The notes under the pieces were generated by a model. It made no database searches, was not told where the DNA came from, and saw only the letters and a program-made list of their open reading frames with translations. Made by a program: the position numbers and the translations under genes. From the NCBI GenBank assembly GCA_000277445.1, contig AJWJ01000294.1, positions 1 through 28,307 on the forward strand: a stretch of 28,307 nt of DNA, written 5' to 3'. Source of the stretch: Polysphondylium violaceum (Eukaryota > Evosea > Eumycetozoa > Dictyosteliales > Dictyosteliaceae). Position 1 is the stretch's first letter. Every line of letters starts with the position of its first letter. Shown piece after piece: positions 20,000-28,307 of this stretch.

Positions 20000-21932
20000 A
20001 TGGATACAGTCCAAGCACTGCTATTGGAGGCTAAAAAAGATCATGAGGACAAAGAAAAAGATTTCAAACCGACTCTAGCAAAGTTGGAGCAGGCGTTAAA
20101 GATTTTTTATCAACAGAGTGGGGGTGCTTCGACAAGAGAGATGGCCAGCGCCGTTGGGAAGTCACGGAAACAAAAAGAGATGTACGATCAATACAGATTC
20201 ATAGAGTTGGATATATTTATATTATTGTCTAGCACCTATAGGGAGATGCGGTTGCCTTCCAGCGCCATAAAATATCTCGAGGGCGCCCAAGAGATTCTGA
20301 AGCTGCTGTATCAGCGAGAGGAGCATATAAATCAACAGCAAAAGACACAAATGATACAACAGATTCGATTGGATGATGAATGGCATAGATTCAATTTCCT
20401 GCACCAGCAAGAATATGCCTATTACTACGATTATCTCGTGTCTGCAGACAACAGACAAGACGACGATGACGATGATTTGTTGGCGTCAATTGGATACACG
20501 CCCTTTCAGAGCGACAATGAAATAAAAGCAAATCAGTACTATCAACTAGCAATGGAGAGTTGCCATACCCTCATAGAAAAAGATAAATCCTTTATCATCA
20601 GTTACAGGTTACTGTGTCTGGCCTATTTTGAGTTTCTTCAAAAAGACTATTACCTCGAGAAACAAATATCCGTGTTGAATGAAAGTATGTATAATTGATG
20701 AATTTATTCAGCACCAATATTGTATTTTAATCATTGTTCAAAGTTGAAAAGTACAGAGATGATTCAATCAGGTTAGAGTTTTTACAAGACTATTTTGAAT
20801 ATTTTGGTGATTTGCATTACAAGGCCTGCCAATATGATTTGGCTATAGAGTGCTTTTCCAAATCCATTCAAATCGGAAAAAACTTGAAGCTTTTCAAGAA
20901 ATTGATACACGCCTACTTTCAAAATGCAGATTACAATGGTATGAGAAATACAATCGATGAAATCTATGGCTATGATATAGGACTACCAAGTGAGCACGAG
21001 TTGGAGGTTTTTAATAGTCAGTATGAAAATGCAGTTAGAGAAAATAGATTTCGTGATGCAGAGGAAGATGCTTTTAAAGTAGCCCAAAGAAATACACCAG
21101 ATAATTATGATGAACTGTTGTCCATTATAAATAATATATTTGGAAAGCTAGATATTGAAGGTCCTGATTTAATTTACAAGGTATATTACATACTTTTATT
21201 TATTATGTTTATATTACTTGGTATCTATTATATTAATATCATCACTCAATTAGAGATTAGAGTACTTTGATTACCAAATTGATATCATTAAAAAGAAAGG
21301 AGAGAGTAGTAAGGGTGATTTGGAAATTTCATTTACAAAGTATTTGGATTATCTTGGGGTGAGTATTATGATTGTTGGAATGAGAATCTAATGGTTTCTT
21401 TGACTAATACTCTTTGCTTTTGATACAGGAACACTTGTTTTATTCTTTTAAATATCTAGAGAAATGTATCGGTGTATGTAACATGGTTCCAGAAGAATTT
21501 ATACTACCAAAGATTAAATCAAATATACTATTATCCAAAGTGAAAGATATTTATAAATATATTGGAAAAGATAGTGATGATCAACATCAACAAATATCAT
21601 CAATAGAGTTACTCAAGCAGACATTAGAAATAATAGATCATCAAGAAAATAAAATGAATGGATTAGATAATGAATCAAAGGAGATTTATAAATACAGGTT
21701 ATCAATAGTACGTTATTTAGAAATCCTTTCAAAAAAGAATAATAGCATTGATGATATAAATCATTATAAAAAACTATATGAAAAATATAAATCCCACTTT
21801 GATTATTTTTTTAAAAAGGATAGTAATAACAATAATTGTATAAATAATAGTAATAATAAGAACCAAGAAAAAAAGAAAAAAAGAGCTCCATTGCATTACA
21901 GTGATAACAATAATACTAGTATTGTTAGTAGA

Positions 21933-21965
<33 letters not shown>

Positions 21966-21972
21966 AATAATG

Positions 21973-22030
<58 letters not shown>

Positions 22031-24685
22031 CACGACCACTATTAATAACAACAGTAATAATAGTATAATAGTTATTCAAGAAAAAGAACCAGAAGTTGAC
22101 ATAAAAACAAAATTGGCCCAATTGGCAAAAAAACACAGACACAAAAAACTGGAAGATTTAAGTCACAATTATAATTCTTGGAGTGCAGAGCCCAAAGATT
22201 GTTCTTCAAACTCGAATATTAAAACAAGAAAAAGTACCACACTTAGAGTTGAGTCAAACGTAGAGTCCGCTATTGACCAAGATACTGGAAAAAAAGTATG
22301 GGTCAATAAAGATTCATTTGATCCTTTGCCTTCATATCAATCAGACTTTATAGTTGGCAAAGTTGATGAGTCAGGTAGACAAGTTTCAGATGATGATGAT
22401 GATGATGAGGAAGAAGAGGAACAGGTGATAAAGAAAAACAGTGATATTATTGATGTAGATTCAGAAAGAGCAATTGCAACACCGAATAAAAGAAAAAAGA
22501 AAACTTTTGGGTATAGTCAAGTTCATTATGATAGAGAAAGATTTAATACTCTAACAGGATATAGTAGCACTGGTGGTCGAGTGCCAGAGAATTTGGACTT
22601 TGATTTTGAAGAAGAAGATGATGAATACTTGTCAAGAAAGAAATTTAAACATGATACAAATCAAGCTATGATCACCACCACAAATAATGATATATTTAAA
22701 TCACCATCTATTTTCAGTAAAACACCACCATCTATTCAGTCTCCAAAGAAAAAGCTTACTCTTAAATTGACACCATTAGTATCGTCTCCTTTTAACTCCT
22801 CTCCCTCTAAGCCACAACAAAACAACAAACAACAATCACCATCAGCAATGAAGATATCACCAAAGAGAATATCACCCATTAAATCTAAGCAACAAGCTCA
22901 ACAAATCATTAGTTTTTCACAGAAATTGGGAGATTGTTCAATATCGCCAACAAAATTCCAACAACAATCACCACTAGCAACACAAAATACAGGAGGAAAC
23001 TCAAATAGTAGTACTGCTACCACTACGACAAACTCAAAAATGTCACCAAAAAAGATTTTTAAAGATTTATTTACCATTCAAGTAGAAATATATTTGAAGC
23101 TGATTCTATTTATTCCTATAAAGAATAAATCTTCCATTGACAAAGCAGATTGGGTTATCAATCAAGTCGAGCAAAGAATCGAGATATTTGGATTTCATGG
23201 AGTAAAGGTAGATTCACTAGAGTATCGTAATGGAAAGGAATCGTTTACTAGTCAAGATTCAATTAAACATTTATTTGATGCCAGCAACAAAGACTCATCA
23301 TATGTACAATTTAAAGCTATATTTAGCAAACAAACTCTCGAGCAAAAGTTCCAGATAAATGAAATTAATCTTCAAGACATTGAAATACGAAATCAAACCA
23401 AACAATTTGGTAATATACCAAAAAATCAGATCAAAGATATCAATTACTATTATCTTTTGAAATCATTCAAGAGACAGAGAATCACCAAATTAACAATATC
23501 AAGAATAACTTTTATTGGTAATCATTTCATTGAGGGTTTAACAGAATTAATACCAACTTTGTCAGTCCTCAAAACATTTCATATTTCAAAACTAAATCAA
23601 AATTATAAATTAATTCAACAATTGGCAAATATTCATGTAGGCAAATTGGCTTTAATTGATGATGTTGATTTTAAATTGAATATATTTGATTTTAATTGTG
23701 ATTTTATTTATGTATGTAGTTATTTTGTTATAAATATTTATATATTAATACATTTTTTAAAATACAGTTTAGATGTTTAAAGAAACTTAATATTAGTTCA
23801 TGTAGTATAACATCGGATTCATTTTCTAAAATTACAAGTGTTCTTGTAAATTCAAAGACACTCAGAGATTTAGATATATCAAATAATGTTGAAATTGGTG
23901 AACTTGGATTAGAACTTTTCTCCAAAACTGATATACCAACCTATTTAACTCGCTTTAAAGGTCGAAATATAGGAATGTCAAGTTCAAAATGTAAAGATTC
24001 AATCATTGTCAGAATATTTTCAAAGCTATCAAGTTTAGATTCAAATTCAAATCCAAGTTCAAATACCTATATAGAATTGATAGATATTTCAAATAACCCT
24101 ATTGCTGATTATATGAATTTTATTCGTAAAGGTTTAGTCCAACAACAATCAAATTCAGCAACAACTACAACAGATAATAATCAATTGAAATCATTATCTG
24201 AATTAAATTTATCAAATATTAAACTTGATTCATCATTTTATATCAATGAATTAAGTTTACTATTCAATAGTAGCTTGTATCAATCAATAGAGAAATTAGA
24301 CTTATCAAAAAATAATCTAGCATCCACTGCTTTATCAACCCTAATCAATTCATTATCACAATGTAAAAAACTTAAACACCTGAATTTAGCCAATTGTAAT
24401 TTAAATGTACTACATTTAATCAATATATTAAATTCGTTGACCAATATTCAATATTTATTTTTAGAAAATAATAATAACGATAACGATAATAATAGTAATG
24501 ATTTAGAATTAAATATAGAAAAACTATGTCAATTCCAATATGTAGAATTAAGTAATAACAAATTATACAATGTTCAAGATAAATCTTATCATTGGATAAT
24601 TGATAAAATAGTAGAGAAATGGACTTACTTTAAACAACTCGAGGGTGATAAAATTATATTTGATAAAAATGCTTCTGATTTTTAA
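20000..24685 (+). CDS. tonsl: TONSOKU-like (TONSL/TSK) replication-fork repair protein
   Basis: Five exons (20000-20684, 20744-21180, 21254-21358, 21429-23711, 23768-24685). All joins are GT-AG and in phase, encoding 1475 aa. TONSL binds newly assembled histones with MMS22L and promotes homologous recombination at broken forks. Architecture: an N-terminal helical TPR/LGN-type region (about 1-545; for example SSTYREMRLPSSAIKYLEGA and FGDLHYKACQYDLAIECFSK); a poly-Asn run (about 575-610) and a long disordered region with an acidic stretch (DDDDDDEEEEE) and many Ser-Pro sites; a ubiquitin-like segment (about 955-1045, IQVEIYLKLILFIP to YVQFKAIF) like the one in TONSL; and C-terminal leucine-rich repeats (about 1090-1475, for example SIEKLDLSKNNL and LKHLNLANCNL). 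I see no ankyrin repeats. That matches plant TONSOKU rather than animal TONSL. Length is close to human (1378) and Arabidopsis (about 1311) proteins. Family assignment rests on domain order more than on a long conserved motif. Confidence 0.75.
21933..22028. repeat. (AAT)n tract encoding poly-Asn in the TONSL-like gene
   Basis: An AAT run with a few GAT interruptions inside exon 4 encodes about 30 Asn/Asp residues, a typical dictyostelid in-frame repeat. The minus strand reads as poly-Ile and is not a gene. Confidence 0.9.
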
Positions 24686-24822
24686 TATGACCAATAAATC
24701 TTTGCTTTTGAGAAATCAAATTTGATTTTTTTTGATTTTTTTGATTTTTTTTTTTTTTTTAATTTTTTCTAAATGATTTGCAAATCACATTTTTCATTTA
24801 TTTAATTATTAAAAATAACAAC

Positions 24823-26983
24823 ATGGCAACAACAAATAATATTATACAATATAAAGAGTTTAGTAGTTTAGCAAATGTTTCATTTTGGCATGAGCTATCA
24901 TCAAAGAAATTAGATGTATTGAAATTAAAAGAAGATCCTTTACCTGTCAATGCCTATTACTCTTATTCTACTTCACAACAATTGGATCCATTCCTTTGTT
25001 TAGAATATAATTCATTTCTATTAACTAAATCTCAATCTAGTAACAATAACACTACTGATAGATACTTTGAACCACCCACTCGATCATTCTTGTCAAATGG
25101 TATTCTTTATAATTACAACACTGCTGAAGATTTCAAACAATCTCCCAAGGCTAAATTATTCGAAGATGCCTCAAAACAAGTAATTATTTATTATTATTAT
25201 TATTATTGTTATGTAAAAGTCTTGTAGGATTGATTCTAATTTATCATATTTATATTATATATAATACAACAAGATTTGGAATGATATAAAGAGTGGAAAT
25301 ATAGAAAAAGATCCAACTTTATTAAATAGATTTATAGTATTGACATTTGCAGATATCAAGAATCATCAGTTTTATTATTTGTTTGGCATACCTGCATTGT
25401 TACCAACTCAACCATTTGAAACTATTGCACCAACTGTTACTTTGGAGGAAACATACAATGAACAACAAATTCAAACATTACACAGTTCATTACAATCATC
25501 AACACTACCATTCTTTTTAATTAAAAACAATGCAGACTCTAGTATTAGTGTTGGTTCCATTGATCAGTGGGACAGTTACTTCAATGACATTGAGGTGCCC
25601 ACCGTCGGTTTTTGTGATCCCTGCGCATTGTCTTCTAATCCTGGTTGGCCATTGAGAAACTTTTTGCTCTACTTGTCTACCGCCAGACCAAATGTCAAAA
25701 AAGTCAGAGTTGTATGCTACAGAGCCAACATCAAAGTCTCTGGTGAACAAACCATTTCATCCATTGTGCTCACTGTTGCTTTGAATTCAAACACAGAGTG
25801 GTCAGGTAAGAGTGTGGGCTGGGAAAAGGATACCAACGGAAAGATTGCACCAAGATTCATATCTTTGGCCTCCACTATGGATCCCATGAAATTGGCTTCA
25901 CAATCGGTGGATTTAAATTTAAAGCTGATGAGATGGCGTGTCATGCCCTCTTTGGACTTGGAGACTATCAAAGAGACCAAATGTCTGTTGCTCGGCTCGG
26001 GAACTTTGGGTTGCAACGTTGCTCGTTGTCTCTTGTCTTGGGGCGTGAGAAATGTAACTTTTGTCGATAGCTCCAAAGTATCGTACAGCAACCCTGTCAG
26101 ACAATCGCTCTTTAACTTTGAAGACTGTACCCCAAAAGCCAAAGAAAAGTCTGTTGCAGCTGCGGAGTCGCTAAAGAGAATATTCCCCGCTGTCAATGCA
26201 ACCTCACATGTCTTTTCGATCCCAATGCCTGGCCACAGTGTCTCTGCCAGCCAAGAAGAGGCTGTCAAGTCTGTGTTTGAGAATCTTGAAGATCTCGTCA
26301 AAAAGAATGACGTCATATTCCTTCTCACCGACTCTCGTGAGTCCAGATGGCTCCCCACCCTTTTGGCTAGATACCACAACAAGCAAATCATCAATGCCGC
26401 ATTGGGCTTTGACTCATATCTCATTGTCCGTCACGGTATCAGAGAACCAAACGCCAACGAATCAGATACTGGCGCAGCCAATCTCAAGGGTCAAGATTTG
26501 GGTTGCTACTTTTGCAACGACGTCATTGCTCCAACTGACACTCTCAAAGACAGAACCCTCGATCAAATGTGCACCGTCACTCGTCCAGGTCTCTCAATGA
26601 TGGCATCTGCCATTGCCGTTGAATTGATGATTTCCATTCTTCACCACCCAATCAAAGGTCGTGCACAGGCTGAAACTGAAACCGATATCTATGCAGGTGC
26701 TAGTACTCCATTGGGCATTGTTCCTCATCAACTCAGAGGTTTCCTCTCACACTATCAAACAATGCCTCTCTTTGGTCATCCATTTAAACATTGTACCGCT
26801 TGTTCTGATCAAATTTTGGAGGAATTTAAAAATAGGGGTTGGGATTTCATTCTTCAAGTTTTAAATGATTCAACTTGTCTTACCAAAATTGCTGGCATTG
26901 ATAATTTAAATCAAGAAGATGTTAATATTGATTGGGAAATTGATTTATCTGATGATGACGATGATGAAAAAGATAATGAATAA
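24823..26983 (+). CDS. atg7: ATG7, E1-like activating enzyme of autophagy
   Basis: Two exons (24823-25179 and 25274-26983) joined in phase, 688 aa. ATG7 adenylates ATG8 and ATG12, carries them as thioesters, and passes them to ATG3 and ATG10 for autophagosome formation. The N-terminal domain has YKEFSSLANVSFWHELSSKK, and the junction reads KQIWNDIKSG, followed by LLNRFIVLTFADIK and FYYLFGIPAL, typical of ATG7. The E1 core holds the nucleotide loop GSGTLG (about 360-365), FVDSSKVSYSNPVRQSLF, Cys pairs for zinc (GCYFC about 530-533 and HCTAC near the end) and the catalytic Cys552 in DQMCTVTRPG. The acidic C-terminus (DLSDDDDDEKDNE) is unremarkable. I chose the ATG at 24823 (AACATGG). The frame is open further upstream but without another ATG. 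The central core (about 25560-26750) is clearly richer in GC than the gene ends. Confidence 0.96.
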
Positions 26984-27156
26984 ATTCAATTTTGTATTAT
27001 TTTTGTAAATATCTGAAAAACTATATGTTTTTTGATTAAAATATAACCCCATTTGTTTATTTTTCTTGTTTTATTCTCAGTTTAATGATTTTTCAAAACG
27101 ACCTCGTGCTTTTAAATGAATTTTTTTTTGTTGGATATTCTTTGTCAAAAACAGAA

Positions 27157-28020
27157 ATGCAAGACAATAGTAATAATATAAATCTCCATCAATTGAATAG
27201 ATTATCTTGGAATGAAGCAACCAAAGCTCACAATAGTCATAAAGGTGATCAAGGAAAACTATTAAAAGAGGGTTGGTGTACTTTGTTTGAAGAGGATAAA
27301 GAATTATTGGGAGATGTCAAAGGATTAGATATTTTGCATCTACAATGTAATTCAGGTCAAGATAGTTTATCTATTGCCAGATTGGGCGCAAATGTTCTTG
27401 GTGTTGATATTTCAGATGAAGCAATAGAGTTTGCTCGAAAATTATCCAAAGAAAGTGGCATAGAAGCTCAATTTGAGTTGGGAGATATCATAGAGTGGAT
27501 GCCTCTCCACAAAAAACAGTATGATATCATTTACTGCTCATATGGTACCATTTGTTGGATCAATTCCAAATATATGGATGAATGGGCCCAAGGTATTCAT
27601 AAGTTGTTAAAGCCAAATGGTAGATTTGTTTTTATTGATTTTCATCCTTTTTTACTCTACTTTAACAATCAATGGGAACCAACATATAGCTATTTCTTTC
27701 GGGGCCCATTAGAAGAGGATGGTGTTGGTGATTATGTAGAAGATAGTGGTGATGCCCTAAAAGGTCCTCAAGCAACTGCTCAAAAATCTGAAAAGTTTGA
27801 AAATCCTCATAAATCTTTTGAATTCTTTCACGGATTGGGTGATATTTTTACACCCCTTTTAAAAACTGGACTTTTAATTAATCATTTCAAAGAGTATCCT
27901 TATTCAAATGGTTGGAAAGGATTTAAAGATATGAAGGAAATTGGCTCAAGAAAATTTGAACCACCTGAATATATTCCAAAATTGCCATTAATGTTTTCAA
28001 TAGTGGTAAAAAAACAATAA
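27157..28020 (+). CDS. Class I SAM-dependent methyltransferase of bacterial type
   Basis: Single exon. 287 aa if started at the ATG at 27157, or 311 aa from the in-frame ATG at 27085. I prefer 27157 because the family begins just after it (NRLSWNEATKAHNSHKGDQ) and the extra 24 codons come largely from T-rich DNA. The Rossmann fold is clear: motif I LDILHLQCNSGQDSLSIARL (about residues 57-76), LGVDISDEAIEFA, then GDIIEW, YDIIYCSYGTICWI and LLKPNGRFVFIDFHP. The text resembles uncharacterised methyltransferases common in bacteria (actinobacteria, myxobacteria and others). The substrate is unknown. A good acceptor-like TTATTCTCAG ends at 27080, so the leader may contain an intron. No intron lies in the coding part, which fits acquisition from bacteria. 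Confidence 0.88.
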   Translation: MQDNSNNINLHQLNRLSWNEATKAHNSHKGDQGKLLKEGWCTLFEEDKELLGDVKGLDILHLQCNSGQDSLSIARLGANVLGVDISDEAIEFARKLSKESGIEAQFELGDIIEWMPLHKKQYDIIYCSYGTICWINSKYMDEWAQGIHKLLKPNGRFVFIDFHPFLLYFNNQWEPTYSYFFRGPLEEDGVGDYVEDSGDALKGPQATAQKSEKFENPHKSFEFFHGLGDIFTPLLKTGLLINHFKEYPYSNGWKGFKDMKEIGSRKFEPPEYIPKLPLMFSIVVKKQ

Positions 28021-28307
28021 AATATTATAAAATATAAATACTTTCATGAAAAAAAAATTCTTGAATAGAACTGTAGAGATTTTAGGATCAATGCGTTCTA
28101 GGATCATGAACGCGATCCTTAATGTTAGTTGTCTTCGTCACTATGACTTTTAAAAACTCTTAATCTATTAATACCCAACTATATATATTGATCTACCAGA
28201 AGCTTTGGTTGGGGTCCTATTGATTTTTTGAACTAACATGTTCTTTTAGTTTTCAACTGAGATTTTAGGGAAAAAAATATTGAAACACAAAAAAAAAAAA
28301 TTTTTTG
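28021..28307. other. 3' flank of the methyltransferase with a strong hairpin
   Basis: No gene. It holds the inverted repeat at 28084-28119, a 9-bp inverted pair ATGTTAGTT/AACTAACAT at 28122-28130 and 28231-28239, and an imperfect direct repeat around GAGATTTTAGG at 28076-28086 and 28259-28269. Confidence 0.5.
28084..28119. repeat. 12-bp GC-containing hairpin
   Basis: AGGATC (28084-28089), then a 3-nt bulge, then GCGTTC (28093-28098) pair with GAACGC (28108-28113) and GATCCT (28114-28119) around a 9-nt loop. It lies about 64 bp after the methyltransferase stop codon. Confidence 0.6.

Noticed and set aside
21774-22142. Minus-strand frame rich in Ile
   Set aside because: It is the reverse strand of the poly-Asn-encoding AAT repeat in the TONSL-like gene.
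24778-24822. 15-codon N-terminal extension of ATG7
   Set aside because: There is no ATG in the extension; the ATG at 24823 begins just before the conserved ATG7 N-terminus.
25717-26424. 235-codon minus-strand frame
   Set aside because: It lies entirely antisense to the conserved E1 core of ATG7 and has no recognisable domain.

Overview
The window is nuclear DNA of a social amoeba (Dictyosteliida, Amoebozoa). The signs are: very AT-rich intergenic DNA with long A and T runs, trinucleotide (AAT/TAA) tracts that encode poly-Asn inside a gene, short (about 60-105 nt) AT-rich introns with GTATGT/GTAAGA donors, oligo-A just before ATG codons, and a dictyostelid-type terpene synthase. Coding GC is higher than I would expect for Dictyostelium discoideum, so another dictyostelid group is likely; I cannot name the species.

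Layout, left to right. Bases 1-1105 hold a possible 3' end of a gene cut by the window edge, then a patch of unusually GC-rich DNA between two diverged direct repeats, probably a mobile-element relic. A 49-codon ORF of unknown status lies at 1550-1699. An intact terpene synthase (2408-3352, +) runs tail to tail into an F-box-like protein gene (3349-4563, -); the two reading frames share 4 bases. A small secreted saposin-like protein follows (5361-5723, +), then the four-exon gene for ribosome-biogenesis factor Utp18 (6015-7664, +). About 4.1 kb without a convincing gene leads to a TKL-type protein kinase with a long Ser-Pro-rich tail (11791-13734, +). On the minus strand come an ADP-sugar-type Nudix hydrolase (14047-14990, three exons) and profilin (15436-15816).

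The last 12 kb is gene-dense. A ten-exon Asteroid/ASTE1-like XPG-family nuclease gene (19763 down to 16582, -) and a five-exon TONSOKU-like (TONSL) gene (20000-24685, +) are divergent across 236 bp. Both products belong to families that act in DNA break or replication-fork repair, and the shared promoter has a near-consensus E2F-like site. ATG7, the E1-like enzyme of autophagy, follows (24823-26983, +), and then an intronless SAM-dependent methyltransferase of bacterial type (27157-28020, +), a candidate for horizontal transfer.

There is no operon logic here. The clearest functional link is the divergent TONSL/ASTE1-like pair. The other notable items are a TONSL with plant-like architecture (no ankyrin repeats seen), a saposin-like protein that has lost both cysteines of one conserved disulfide, and the terpene synthase with an 18-bp perfect palindrome upstream. 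All exon joins were worked out by hand from splice motifs and reading-frame phase.
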